Part shown: piece by piece, positions 49,573 through 57,991 of the stretch
How the letters are laid out: the number at the start of each line of letters is the position of its first letter
Numbering within the stretch: position 1 is the first letter of the stretch
Assembly: GCA_963836775.1 (NCBI GenBank)
Contig: CAWIKR010000002.1
Coordinates: 2,046,001 to 2,110,000, forward strand
Direction: 5' to 3'
Source: DASQPR01 sp963836775
Lineage (GTDB): Bacteria; Actinomycetota; Actinomycetes; Mycobacteriales; Micromonosporaceae
DNA length: 64,000 nt
Program-made: the position numbers and the translations under genes
The notes under the pieces: generated by a model
The model's input: the letters and a program-made list of their open reading frames with translations, nothing else
Databases searched by the model: none
What the model was told of the DNA's origin: nothing

Positions 49573-51183
49573 ATGAGGGCCTACGACGTAGTGATCATCG
49601 GTGCCGGCCACAACGGGCTGGTGGCCGCCGCCTACCTGGCCAAGGCCGGTCAGCGGGTGCTGGTGCTGGAGCGCCGGCCGGTGCTCGGCGGCGCGGCGGT
49701 CTCCGAGCATCCGTTCGGTCCGGACTACACGGTCACATCGCTCTCCTATGTCGTGAGCTGGCTGTCCCCGGCCATGGTCCGGGATCTTCAACTGGAGAAG
49801 TTCGGCTACCACGTCTATCCGCAGGGGCCGTATTTCGCGCCGCGGCGGGACGGCAGCTATCTGGCACTGCCCGACGACCCGAAGCAGCGGCATGCCGAGA
49901 TCAGCAAGTTCTCCACCCGTGACGCCGACGCCTATGAGCACTGGGAGGAGTGGTTCGCCGGCCTGGGCAAGGTGGTCGGTCCGCTGCTCAACGAGATCCC
50001 GCCGAAGGTCGGCTCAAAGCGGCCCGCGGATCTGATGGCGATGGCCGGGCTGGCCCGGAAGCTGCGCGGCGTGAACGTGCGCTCGGCCTTCGACCTCACC
50101 CGCCTGTTCACGTCCAGCCTCGCCGACATCGTCGAAGCCAACTTCGAGTCCGACGCGATGCGCGGCGTCCTCTCGGTCTCCGGTGTCATCGGCATGTGGG
50201 CCGGCCCGCGCAGCGCCGGAACCGCGTACGTGATGCTGCACCACCACGTCGGCGACGCGGTCGACGGCCAGACCGGTGCCTGGGGCTTCGCGCGCGGCGG
50301 CATGGGTGCGATCTCGCAAGCGATCGGGCAGGCCGCCCTCGCCAACGGCGCCGAGATCCGCACCGAAGCGAGCGTCGCCCGGATCAACACCGCCGGCGGC
50401 CGGGTCACCGGCGTCACCCTGGCTGACGGTGAGGAGATCACCGCGCCGATCGTCGTCACCACCGCGCACCCGAAGATCTCGTTCCTGGACCTGATGGACC
50501 CGGCCGACCTGCCGTCCGACTTCGTCGCCGACATTCGGTCCTACCAGACCCGGTCCGGCACCGTGAAGGTCAACTATGCGGTGGACCGGCTGCCCACGTT
50601 CACCTCGCATCCCGAGTTCGACCCGCAGAAATACGGCGGAACGATCGTGCTGTCCGAGTCACTGGACGACGTCGAGCGGGCGTTCCAGGACGCGGCCGGC
50701 GGGCGTCCGGCGGAACTGCCGTTCGCGGACATCTGCATCCCGTCGGTCTTCGACGACTCGCTGGCGCCGCCCGGCCACCACATCGTCTCGATGTTCACCC
50801 AGTGGGTCCCGCATACCTACGCCGACGAGCCGCACGAGGCGGAACTGCAGGCGTACGCGGATCGGCTGACCGCGCGGATGGAGGCGGTGGCGCCCGGATT
50901 CACCGACTCGATCGTTGGGCGGCAGGTCATCGGCCCGCACCAGATGCAGCACGAATACGGCCTGGTGGGCGGCAACATCTTCCACGGCGAGCTGACACCC
51001 GGCCAGATGTTCCACGCGCGCCCGGCCGCCGGGTACGCGGATCTGCGTACCCCGATCAAGGGGTTGTATCAGGCCGGATCCGGCACCCACGGCGGCGGTG
51101 GAGTCACCGGCGTTCCGGGCCGCAACGTGGTCCGGCAGATCGCGCACGATCGCGGAGCCTGGCGGCGATTGACCAAGCGCTGA
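49573..51183 (+). CDS. FAD-dependent oxidoreductase, PYROXD2/phytoene-desaturase-like
   Basis: The protein has 536 residues with the dinucleotide-binding motif 'VVIIGAGHNGLVAAAYLAKAG' cut here as GAGHNG (about 10-15), 'LERRPVLGGAAVSEHPFGP' (about 33-51) and a C-terminal FAD region 'GLYQAGSGTHGGGGVTGVPG' (about 499-518). The 'GHNGL' and the 'GSGTHGGGGV' are typical of PYROXD2-type members, not of carotenoid desaturases. No prenyl or carotenoid genes are near. It starts at ATG 49573 and is convergent with the GH114 gene beyond a large hairpin. Confidence 0.87.
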   Translation: MRAYDVVIIGAGHNGLVAAAYLAKAGQRVLVLERRPVLGGAAVSEHPFGPDYTVTSLSYVVSWLSPAMVRDLQLEKFGYHVYPQGPYFAPRRDGSYLALPDDPKQRHAEISKFSTRDADAYEHWEEWFAGLGKVVGPLLNEIPPKVGSKRPADLMAMAGLARKLRGVNVRSAFDLTRLFTSSLADIVEANFESDAMRGVLSVSGVIGMWAGPRSAGTAYVMLHHHVGDAVDGQTGAWGFARGGMGAISQAIGQAALANGAEIRTEASVARINTAGGRVTGVTLADGEEITAPIVVTTAHPKISFLDLMDPADLPSDFVADIRSYQTRSGTVKVNYAVDRLPTFTSHPEFDPQKYGGTIVLSESLDDVERAFQDAAGGRPAELPFADICIPSVFDDSLAPPGHHIVSMFTQWVPHTYADEPHEAELQAYADRLTARMEAVAPGFTDSIVGRQVIGPHQMQHEYGLVGGNIFHGELTPGQMFHARPAAGYADLRTPIKGLYQAGSGTHGGGGVTGVPGRNVVRQIAHDRGAWRRLTKR

Positions 51184-51229
51184 CCGCCACCCGACTGGCC
51201 GCCGCTCCGCTCACGGCCGCCCTGCTCTA

Positions 51230-51278
51230 GATCTTGCGACGTTGGGAGGGCTGTGGGCCACGCCAACGTCGCAAGATC
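51230..51278. terminator. Perfect 16-bp inverted repeat between convergent genes
   Basis: GATCTTGCGACGTTGG (51230-51245) and its exact complement (51263-51278) enclose a 17-base loop. It sits 46 bases after the oxidoreductase and 55 bases after the GH114 stop, so it is well placed as a bidirectional terminator; the long perfect stem also suggests a dispersed genomic palindrome. Confidence 0.7.
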
Positions 51279-51333
51279 CAGCGCAATCGGGTGCGGCGCC
51301 GCGGGCAAACCCACGGCGCCGCGATGTCCGGCG

Positions 51334-52194
51334 CTAACGGCACGGCTGGAAGACGCTGTCGTCCAGGTTGAGGGCGAACTTCACGCCGTTGAAGTTGTTG
51401 ACGTTGTCCTTGGCGCAAAACTTGGACGTGGCCAGCTTGTATTCGGCGTTGAATACGGGCTTGCCGGCGGCGACGTATTGGTCATAGCCGTACGAACCGG
51501 TCTGCGCGGTGGTGCATTCGTTGTACTGGTTGCATTGCTCGTTGAGAGCGCCGTCGAAGTACGGCAGCAGGCTGGGGATCTGCTCGACGTCGTTCTTCTG
51601 CAGCACACTCAGCCCACGGGCGTGGCTGTCGTTGGCCAGCAGCGTGTTGAAGTAGATCTGGTCGGCCGCGGTCAGCGGGAATCCGGTTTTGTTGGAATAG
51701 CCGTCGACGTTGTCCAACTCGACCATGTCGAAGCCCTTGGTCTTGCACATGTCAAGGCGGGCGTCCATGATCGCGCGCAGCGGGCTGTTCGCGTTCTGCA
51801 CGTCCCGGACGTCCAGCCACTGCTCGCCCGGCCAGCCGTTGGCCTTGCCGAGAATCGACGGCGGGAATTGGCTCGCATCCGGGCGCCAGTTCTCGTAGGT
51901 GCCGGCGGACAGATAGCAGACCGCCTTGATGCCAGCGGCGTGCAGGCTCGCGACGTTGGTGGCGGAGTTGTCGAAGCCATCCACGTCGTACATCGCAACG
52001 TTGCGGTAGGGCGCCGCCGGCACCACCGAAAGAACCCAGTTCCAGCTGGTGTTCAGGGCCGGATGCCAGCAGCCGGCGCAGGCGACGGGTGCCGGTGGAG
52101 CGGGTGCGGCCGCCGCCGGAGCGCTGGCGGCAAGCACGCCGAGGCCGGCCGCGAGCACCAGAGTGGCCAGCGATCGCAGGATGCGCAGTGTCAT
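51334..52194 (-). CDS. Secreted GH114 endo-alpha-1,4-polygalactosaminidase family protein
   Basis: The protein has 286 residues. An export signal (1-30, ending 'APAAAA') leads to a GH114 TIM-barrel-like domain: 'NVAMYDVDGFDNSATNVASL' (about 65-84), 'KAVCYLSAGTYENWRPD' (about 90-106), 'MVELDNVDGYSNKTG' (about 157-171), and 'LNEQCNQYNEC' (about 217-227). D161 and E219 are candidate catalytic acids by position. The family cleaves alpha-1,4-linked galactosamine polymers; fungal members act on galactosaminogalactan and relatives occur in Pel systems. An operator-like 12-mer shared with the adjacent sugar operon lies upstream, linking it to that regulon. Paired cysteines fit an exported protein. 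Confidence 0.88.
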   Translation of the reverse strand: MTLRILRSLATLVLAAGLGVLAASAPAAAAPAPPAPVACAGCWHPALNTSWNWVLSVVPAAPYRNVAMYDVDGFDNSATNVASLHAAGIKAVCYLSAGTYENWRPDASQFPPSILGKANGWPGEQWLDVRDVQNANSPLRAIMDARLDMCKTKGFDMVELDNVDGYSNKTGFPLTAADQIYFNTLLANDSHARGLSVLQKNDVEQIPSLLPYFDGALNEQCNQYNECTTAQTGSYGYDQYVAAGKPVFNAEYKLATSKFCAKDNVNNFNGVKFALNLDDSVFQPCR

Positions 52195-52352
52195 GAGTGA
52201 CCTCCGCTGTCGGCGCGAGGCTGTTCAGCACTCGGCTCAAGGCCACTCGGCCCGGAGCCGTGGCCGGCGGCAGAAGATCGGGCAATGCTCACCGTCGGCC
52301 AGCACTCGCGGTTGCTGGCGATTAAACCAACGCGGATAGCCGTACGTCGATG

Positions 52353-52394
52353 ATTGCGCCACAAGTGAGCATTTCGAATTGCGCGTTTGTGAGC
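52353..52394 (-). promoter_or_regulatory. Operator-like site upstream of GH114
   Basis: The minus strand reads CAAACGCGCAAT at 52389-52378, identical to sites at 53259 and 54679. A related copy, ATTGCGC with GTGAGC, begins at 52353, 25 bases away. It is about 160-200 bases upstream of the GH114 start. Confidence 0.75.
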
Positions 52395-52401
52395 GTTCGT
52401 C

Positions 52402-53184
52402 TCACAGATCGGCGACGGTGACCTGGACGCCGGCCGCCGCGATCGCGTCCAGGGCGGCGGCATCGGCGCTGGTGTCGGTGACGAACTCGTCGATGTCGGT
52501 GAGTGCGCAGATCTTGGCGAGGCACACCCGGCCGACCTTGGAGCCGTCGGCTACCACGATCACGCGTTGCGCTTGGCGGATCATGGTGGCGTTGGTGTTC
52601 GCCTCGATGTCGTCGTGAGTGGTCAGGCCGGCGCGCGCACTGATCCCGTCCACGCCGACGATCGCGACCTCGATGTTGAGACCGCCCAGCGTCCGATCGG
52701 CGATCGGCCCGACCAGCTCGTATGACTGAGTCCGCGAGACGCCGCCGGTCATCACCAGCTTCAGGCGCGGCCGCAGCGCGAGTTCGGCAGCGATGTTCAG
52801 GGCATTGGTGACCACCGCCAGCTCAAACCGGTCGGCCAGCAGGCGGGCCACCGCGTGTGTGGTGGTGCCGCCGGTCAGGCCGATGGTGAGCGGGCCGTGC
52901 GGCAGCCGGCCGGCCGCCAGCCGCGCGATCGCCAGCTTCTCATCGCGATGCTGGCCGATGCGGTAGCGCACCGGCAGTTCGTAGCTCACATCTGCGGCGA
53001 TGGCGCCACCGTGAGTCCGGTTGAGCAGCTTCTGGTCCTCGAGTGTCTGCAGGTCGCGACGGATCGTCGCGACGGAGACGTCGAACTCGGCGGCGAGCAC
53101 GCCGGCATCCACCGAGCCCTGGCCGGAGATGCGGTCGAGGATGGTGGACACGCGGTCGGCGCGACGCAACGTGCTGCGGGCCAT
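52402..53184 (-). CDS. DeoR/GlpR-family repressor, likely AgaR-like
   Basis: This 260-residue protein has a DeoR-type HTH (about 10-65: 'GSVDAGVLAAEFDVSVATIR' and 'LLNRTHGGA') and a DeoR sugar-phosphate-sensing domain (about 75-255) with 'TIGLTGGTTTHAVARLLAD', 'VTGGV' style loops and 'GVDGISARAGLTTHDDIEAN'. Such repressors, including AgaR of amino-sugar pathways, are released by phosphosugars. ATG 53184. It is divergent from the GH4 gene across the operator at 53259, and its 3' end is 12 bases from the GH114 operator. I infer that it controls the whole 51.3-62.8 kb locus. Confidence 0.9.
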   Translation of the reverse strand: MARSTLRRADRVSTILDRISGQGSVDAGVLAAEFDVSVATIRRDLQTLEDQKLLNRTHGGAIAADVSYELPVRYRIGQHRDEKLAIARLAAGRLPHGPLTIGLTGGTTTHAVARLLADRFELAVVTNALNIAAELALRPRLKLVMTGGVSRTQSYELVGPIADRTLGGLNIEVAIVGVDGISARAGLTTHDDIEANTNATMIRQAQRVIVVADGSKVGRVCLAKICALTDIDEFVTDTSADAAALDAIAAAGVQVTVADL

Positions 53185-53258
53185 GCTTCACCGTTCCTGA
53201 GGGATGAGCCGGGGTGCGATAAGCCGGAGCGTGGTCCGGACGGCGCCGTCGCGAACAC

Positions 53259-53270
53259 AAACGCGCAATG
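53259..53270. promoter_or_regulatory. Operator-like 12-mer between DeoR and GH4 genes
   Basis: CAAACGCGCAAT lies 74 bases from the DeoR start and 84 bases from the GH4 start, well placed to regulate both. It is identical to the sites at 52378-52389 and 54679-54690. Confidence 0.8.
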
Positions 53271-53354
53271 AAGATAGTCCGCTTCCGCTCGAATGCAAAG
53301 AAAAGTTGTCCGGTTGCCTTGTCAGGGCCGCCCGGCCGGGCCGAGAATCCGGCC

Positions 53355-54662
53355 ATGGCTGTGATCACCTTCCTCGGCGCGGGCAGTGTCGTCTTCACCC
53401 GTGAGCTGCTCGCCGACATTCTTGCCTTCCCCGAATTGCGCGACGTGACGTTGTCGCTGCACGACATTGACCCGGAGCGGCTGACCACCGCCGAAATGAT
53501 CGCCAAGCGGACCGCCGAGCAACTCGGCGCCGCACCGGAGATCCGGACCAGCCTGGATCGGCGCGCTGCACTCGACGGTGCCGACTACGTCATCAATTCG
53601 ATCCAGGTCGGCATGTACGCGGCCACCGTGACCGACTTCGAGATCCCGAACCGCTTCGGGCTGCGTCAGACGATCGCCGACACGATCGGTGTCGGCGGCA
53701 TCTTCCGAGCCTTGCGGACCTTCCCGGTCCTGGATGGCATCGCCGCCGACATGCTGGAGATCTGTCCGGACGCCTGGCTGCTGAATTACACCAACCCGAT
53801 GGCGATGAACATCGGCTATCTCGCGGCCACGGCGCCGACACTCAAGGCGGTCGGCCTGTGCCACTCCGTCTACTGGACCGTCCGCGGCCTATGCGAGGTG
53901 ATCGACGTGCCGTTCGAGGGCGTCAGCTATCGGGCCGCCGGCCTCAATCACCAGGCGTGGCTGCTGCACTGGGCGCGCGATGGCCAGAGTCTCTATCCGC
54001 TGCTGGACGCGGCGATCGCGGCCGATCCGGAGCTGCGCCGCCGGGTCCGCGTCGACATGTACCGCTCGCTCGGCTACTACCCGACCGAGACCAGCGAGCA
54101 CTCGTCCGAATATGTGCCGTGGTACCTGCACCACGACTCCGAGGTCGAGCGCCTGCGCATCCCGGTCGGCGACTATGTGCGGATCAGCGCCGATAACGTC
54201 GCCGAATATCGCCAGACCCGGGACTCGCTGCTCGCCGGGGAACCGCTGGACCTGGAGCGGGACGCCACCGAATACGCACCTCAGGTGATCCACAGCATGG
54301 AGACCGGCACCATGCGGCGGATCCACGCGAACGTACGCAACACCGGGCTGATCACGAACCTCCCGACCGACTATGCGGTGGAGGTCCCCTGCGTCGTGGA
54401 CGAGCAGGGCGTACGCCCGGAGTTCGTCGGCGACCTGCCGCTGGCGTGCGCGGCGGTGAACCGCGGGTTCGCCTCGGTCGGCGAGTTGACTGTGCGCGCG
54501 GCGGTGACCGGCGACCCGCGGATGGTTCGGCGCGCCGCTCAGGTCGACCCGAATGCCGGCGCTTCCCTGACCGTGGATGCGATCTGGGAGCTGTGCGACG
54601 AGCTCACCCGGGCGCATGGCGACCTGTTGCACGACGCGCTCCGCGTGCCGGTGACGCGCTGA
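53355..54662 (+). CDS. GH4 NAD-dependent alpha-glycosidase
   Basis: This 435-residue enzyme of glycoside hydrolase family 4 begins with the NAD loop 'FLGAGSVVFT' (about 6-15). The metal ligands are in 'GLCHSVYWT' (Cys169) and 'GLNHQAW' (His199), and 'NYTNPM' (about 144-149) is typical. The 'CHS' form matches alpha-galactosidase (MelA/AglA)-type members acting on alpha-linked, non-phosphorylated sugars. GH4 works by NAD-assisted oxidation-elimination and needs Mn2+. In this locus it would split imported alpha-linked (galactosamine) oligomers. ATG 53355 was chosen because the GAG block follows; the longer frame crosses the operator. Confidence 0.9.
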   Translation: MAVITFLGAGSVVFTRELLADILAFPELRDVTLSLHDIDPERLTTAEMIAKRTAEQLGAAPEIRTSLDRRAALDGADYVINSIQVGMYAATVTDFEIPNRFGLRQTIADTIGVGGIFRALRTFPVLDGIAADMLEICPDAWLLNYTNPMAMNIGYLAATAPTLKAVGLCHSVYWTVRGLCEVIDVPFEGVSYRAAGLNHQAWLLHWARDGQSLYPLLDAAIAADPELRRRVRVDMYRSLGYYPTETSEHSSEYVPWYLHHDSEVERLRIPVGDYVRISADNVAEYRQTRDSLLAGEPLDLERDATEYAPQVIHSMETGTMRRIHANVRNTGLITNLPTDYAVEVPCVVDEQGVRPEFVGDLPLACAAVNRGFASVGELTVRAAVTGDPRMVRRAAQVDPNAGASLTVDAIWELCDELTRAHGDLLHDALRVPVTR

Positions 54663-54678
54663 CGTCCCCCGGATTGAT

Positions 54679-54710
54679 CAAACGCGCAATCGTGACTGTT
54701 CACTTGCGCG
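54679..54710 (+). promoter_or_regulatory. Operator with inverted repeat before the SIS-gene operon
   Basis: CAAACGCGCAAT (54679-54690) repeats the 12-mer seen twice upstream. CGCGCAA (54683-54689) is paired in inverse with TTGCGCG (54704-54710) over 14 bases, with GTGA/TCAC inside. A TTGATA (54718-54723) about 17 bases before a TAGCCT-like -10 follows, so the site would cover a promoter. Confidence 0.8.
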
Positions 54711-54753
54711 CTAACCATTGATAAGCGAGCAGAAACGAGCATAGCCTCCCGCC

Positions 54754-55656
54754 ATGAACGTCACCGCGTACGAGATTGACAGCCAGCCCGACGTCTGGCG
54801 CCGAGCGCTCGGCGATGCGGCGCTGCTCGACGCCGCCCGCGTCTCGCTGGCGGCACCGGGCGAGCGCGTCCTCGCGATCGGCTGCGGGACGTCGTGGTTC
54901 GTCGCCCAGGCGTACGCGGCCCTGCGGGAACGTGCCGGGCTCGGTGAGACGGACGCCGTCTGCGCCTCCGAGTTCACCGGCGGGCGCGCCTACGACCGGG
55001 TGGTGGCCTTCAGCCGCTCCGGCACCACCACGGAGGTCCTGGACGTGCTCACGAGCCAGCCGTCCGGCGTCCGCACGGTCTATGTCGGTGCGGTCGCGGC
55101 CACACCGGTGGCGGCGATCTGCGACGAGGAGCTGGTCCTGGACTTCGCCGACGAGCAGAGCGTGGTCCAGACCCGGTTCCCGACGACGGTGCTGGCGATC
55201 GTCCGCGCGGTCTGCGGCGAGCCGATCGAAGCCCTCGCCGGCGCTGCCGCCACGGCCGTGTCGGCCGCACTTCCGGCCGATCCGGCCGCCATCGATCATC
55301 TCGTCTATCTCGGCTCCGGCTGGACCGTCGGTCTGGCGCACGAGGCGGCCTTGAAAGTCCGCGAGGCCGCCCAGGCCTGGTCCGAGTCCTACCCGGCGAT
55401 GGACTTCCGGCACGGGCCGATGGCCGTCGCCGGTCCCCGCAGCCTGGTCTGGGTGTTCGGCTCGATGCCGGACGGCATGGCCGACACCGTCGCCGCGACC
55501 GGAGCGCGGCTGCACCACGGCGACCTCGATCCGCTCGCCGATCTGGTGCTGGCGCAGCGCTTCGCGATCGCGCTCGCCGCCCACCGCGGCCTCGACCCGG
55601 ATCAGCCGAGGCTGCTGACGCGCTCGGTGATCCTGTCCCGCACGCCGGTCAGCTGA
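54754..55656 (+). CDS. SIS-domain sugar isomerase/deaminase (AgaS-like)
   Basis: The protein has 300 residues with two SIS domains. The first has 'GCGTSWFVAQAY' (about 43-54) and 'SRSGTTTEVLDVL' (about 88-100), the phosphosugar-binding loop. The second has 'GSGWTVGLAHEAALKVREA' (about 189-207) and 'ESYPAMDFRHGP' (about 212-223). This is the layout of GlmS-isomerase and AgaS proteins. In amino-sugar catabolism AgaS converts galactosamine-6-phosphate to tagatose-6-phosphate and ammonia. It is the first gene of the operon, directly downstream of the operator. Confidence 0.85.
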   Translation: MNVTAYEIDSQPDVWRRALGDAALLDAARVSLAAPGERVLAIGCGTSWFVAQAYAALRERAGLGETDAVCASEFTGGRAYDRVVAFSRSGTTTEVLDVLTSQPSGVRTVYVGAVAATPVAAICDEELVLDFADEQSVVQTRFPTTVLAIVRAVCGEPIEALAGAAATAVSAALPADPAAIDHLVYLGSGWTVGLAHEAALKVREAAQAWSESYPAMDFRHGPMAVAGPRSLVWVFGSMPDGMADTVAATGARLHHGDLDPLADLVLAQRFAIALAAHRGLDPDQPRLLTRSVILSRTPVS

Positions 55657-55704
55657 CCCGGCGCCCGAACCCCGGCACCACCCGACCCCCCGAGGTGATG
55701 ACCC

Positions 55705-57027
55705 ATGAAGCGCAACTCCACTGCCCGACGGCGGGCGCTCGCCGGTGCCGCGCTGGTCGCGGCGCTGCTGGCCAGCGCGTGTTCCGGCGGCACGAAGATC
55801 GACCAGTCCAAGGACGCGGCCGCCGGATATGACGCCAACAAGGACGTCACGATCACCTGGTGGACCGGGCAGGACGCGGACGCCGAGAAGCAGGCCGAGC
55901 AGCTGGCGTCGGAATTCCACGCGTCGCACCCGCACATCACCATCAACACATCGGCCGGTGCGTCCACCACTGACGACCTGCTGACGAAGCTGTCGGCCGG
56001 CTTCGCCAGCGACACCTATCCCGACATCTCCTACGCCTACGGCAGTTGGGCCGGCCAGCTCGCGGCCAGTGGCAAGACCCAGAACCTGACCGACTGGGTC
56101 AAGGATCCGTCGGTGGCCTGGAACGAGATCCCGGCCGCGGCGCGCGAGACCGCCACCGTGGACGGCCAGGTGATCGGCATCCCGGCGCTGGTGGACAACC
56201 TCGCCCTGATCTACAACAAGACGCTGTTCGACAACGCCCATGTCGCCTACCCGACCGACTCCTGGTCCTGGGACGACTTCCGGACCGCGGCCAAGCAGCT
56301 GACCGACACGTCGAAGAATCTCTACGGGACGGCCTACTCGGTCTCCGGCAGCGAGGACACCACCTGGCACCTGTGGCCGCTGCTGTGGCAGCGTGGCGGC
56401 AAGATCCTGGACGGTGACAAGCCAGCCTTCAACTCCGACGCCGGGGTAGCGGCCCTGGAGACACTGCGGCAGATCGCGGTCGACGACAAGTCGATGTATC
56501 TGGACCAGACCGACGAGAAATACGCCGCGCTCTTCAACGACAACCGGATCGGCATGATGATCTCGGGGCCGTGGTCGCTCTACGATCTCGCTGACGCGCA
56601 CGTGAATTACGGTGTCGCGTTCCTGCCCGGCTACAACGGCGACCACGAGACGATCTCCGGCCCGGACGTCTGGGTGCTGTTCAACCACTCCGACGCCAAC
56701 CGCGCCGGTGCTTCGCGGGCCTTCCTGCAGTGGCTGACCAGCAAGGACATCGACCTCAAGTGGAACCTGGGCAACGGCAACCTGCCGCTGCGCAGCTCCG
56801 AGTCGAGCACACCGGAGTTCCAGGACTACTGCACGCAGTATCCGGGCGCGCAGAAGTTCTTCGACAACCTGGCCAACGCCAAGCAGGCCCGGCCGACCGT
56901 CGAGGCCTACCCGGAGCTGTCCCGCTACGTCGGCCAGGCGATTGCCGAGGTGCTGCAGGGCGCCTCGACGCCGAAGGCGGCGCTCGACAAGGCGGCCCAG
57001 CAGTCCGCCGTAGCCCTCCGCGGATAG
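55705..57027 (+). CDS. ABC sugar-binding lipoprotein
   Basis: A 440-residue extracellular solute-binding protein. The signal peptide ends with lipobox 'LASAC', so Cys26 is lipidated. The mature part has the family-1 SBP features 'VTITWWTGQDADAEKQAEQL' (about 49-68), 'DISYAYGSWAGQLAASG' (about 110-126), 'YNKTLFDNAH' (about 172-181) and 'MMISGPWSLYDL' (about 285-296). It would capture released oligosaccharides at the cell surface. The AGGTGA ribosome site precedes ATG 55705. The two permease genes follow after 10 bases. No ATPase gene is present, so a shared MsiK-type ATPase must power it. Confidence 0.93.
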   Translation: MKRNSTARRRALAGAALVAALLASACSGGTKIDQSKDAAAGYDANKDVTITWWTGQDADAEKQAEQLASEFHASHPHITINTSAGASTTDDLLTKLSAGFASDTYPDISYAYGSWAGQLAASGKTQNLTDWVKDPSVAWNEIPAAARETATVDGQVIGIPALVDNLALIYNKTLFDNAHVAYPTDSWSWDDFRTAAKQLTDTSKNLYGTAYSVSGSEDTTWHLWPLLWQRGGKILDGDKPAFNSDAGVAALETLRQIAVDDKSMYLDQTDEKYAALFNDNRIGMMISGPWSLYDLADAHVNYGVAFLPGYNGDHETISGPDVWVLFNHSDANRAGASRAFLQWLTSKDIDLKWNLGNGNLPLRSSESSTPEFQDYCTQYPGAQKFFDNLANAKQARPTVEAYPELSRYVGQAIAEVLQGASTPKAALDKAAQQSAVALRG

Positions 57028-57037
57028 CGCGCCGGTC

Positions 57038-57991
57038 ATGCAGTTCGGATTCGCAGGTGCCAGGCCGCCGGCCGCGCGCGGGAGTGCGCGGCCGGCCAAG
57101 GCCCGCACCGGTTGGCGGCGAGGCGCCCGGCGAGCCGCCACCGGCTGGGCGTTCGCCGGCCCGGCGACCTTCATCGTCGTCGGCCTGTCGGTCTTCCCGG
57201 CGGTGTGGGCATTCGTCATCTCGCGCACGAAGTGGAACGGCATCGCGCCGCCGAAAAACGTGGGCTGGGGCAACTACCAGCTGATGACCGAAGATCCGGA
57301 GCTGACCTCGGCGATCCGGCACACGGTGGTCCTGACCGGGCTCTTCGTGCCCAGCTCGATCCTGCTCGGCCTGCTGATCGCGGTGGCGTTGAACCGCAAG
57401 ATCCGGTTCGTCGGCTTCTACCGCACCTGCATCTTCGTGCCGTACGTGGCATCCGCCGCGGCTACCGGCATCCTCGCCACGTTCGTCTTCAATCCGCAGT
57501 TCGGCATCGCCAACGACACGCTGCGGCGCTTGCACCTGCCGACCCAGCAGTTCCTGGAGAGCCACAGCCAGGCGCTGGTGGTGATCTGCCTGATCGCGCT
57601 CTGGGGCGAGGTCGGCTTCACCGCCGTCATCTATCTGGCGGCGCTGCAGGACATCTCGCCCGAGCTGCTGGAGGCCGGCGCGATCGACGGCGCCGGCCGG
57701 TTCCGGATCTTCTGGCACATCGTGGTCCCGGAGCTGCGACCGGTCACCGTGTTCACCGCGGTCTGGCAGACCATCACGGCGTTGCAGCTGTTCGACCTGA
57801 TCTACACGACCACCCGCGGCGGCCCTCTGCAGTCCACCGAGACGGTCGTCTACTACATGTACGAGCTGGCTTTCCAGACGCAGAAGTTCGGCTACGGATC
57901 CGCCGTGGCCTACGGCCTGTTCGCCGTCACGGTGCTGCTCACGCTCGGCATCTTCTGGTATTCCCGGCGAGCCAAGGTGGAGGCGTTCTGA
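57038..57991 (+). CDS. ABC sugar importer permease 1 (MalF-like)
   Basis: A permease of 317 residues with six membrane helices (about 38-60, 95-120, 130-152, 182-205, 230-255 and 285-305). The EAA loop 'EAGAIDGAGRFRIFWHIVVP' (about 210-229) contacts the ATPase. A basic Ala/Arg-rich N-terminus precedes helix 1. Its stop overlaps the start of permease 2 (TGATG), so both are made in equal amounts. Substrate range follows from the binding protein encoded upstream. Confidence 0.92.
   Translation: MQFGFAGARPPAARGSARPAKARTGWRRGARRAATGWAFAGPATFIVVGLSVFPAVWAFVISRTKWNGIAPPKNVGWGNYQLMTEDPELTSAIRHTVVLTGLFVPSSILLGLLIAVALNRKIRFVGFYRTCIFVPYVASAAATGILATFVFNPQFGIANDTLRRLHLPTQQFLESHSQALVVICLIALWGEVGFTAVIYLAALQDISPELLEAGAIDGAGRFRIFWHIVVPELRPVTVFTAVWQTITALQLFDLIYTTTRGGPLQSTETVVYYMYELAFQTQKFGYGSAVAYGLFAVTVLLTLGIFWYSRRAKVEAF

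Noticed and set aside
49573..51183. Carotenoid biosynthesis from the phytoene-desaturase-like oxidoreductase
   Set aside because: Its motifs match PYROXD2-type proteins and no crtB/crtE-type genes are near.
54700..57273. Very long leftward open frame (857 codons) opposite the SIS and binding-protein genes
   Set aside because: It is an antisense shadow of GC-rich genes; the plus-strand products are clear and no domain is seen in the antisense frame.
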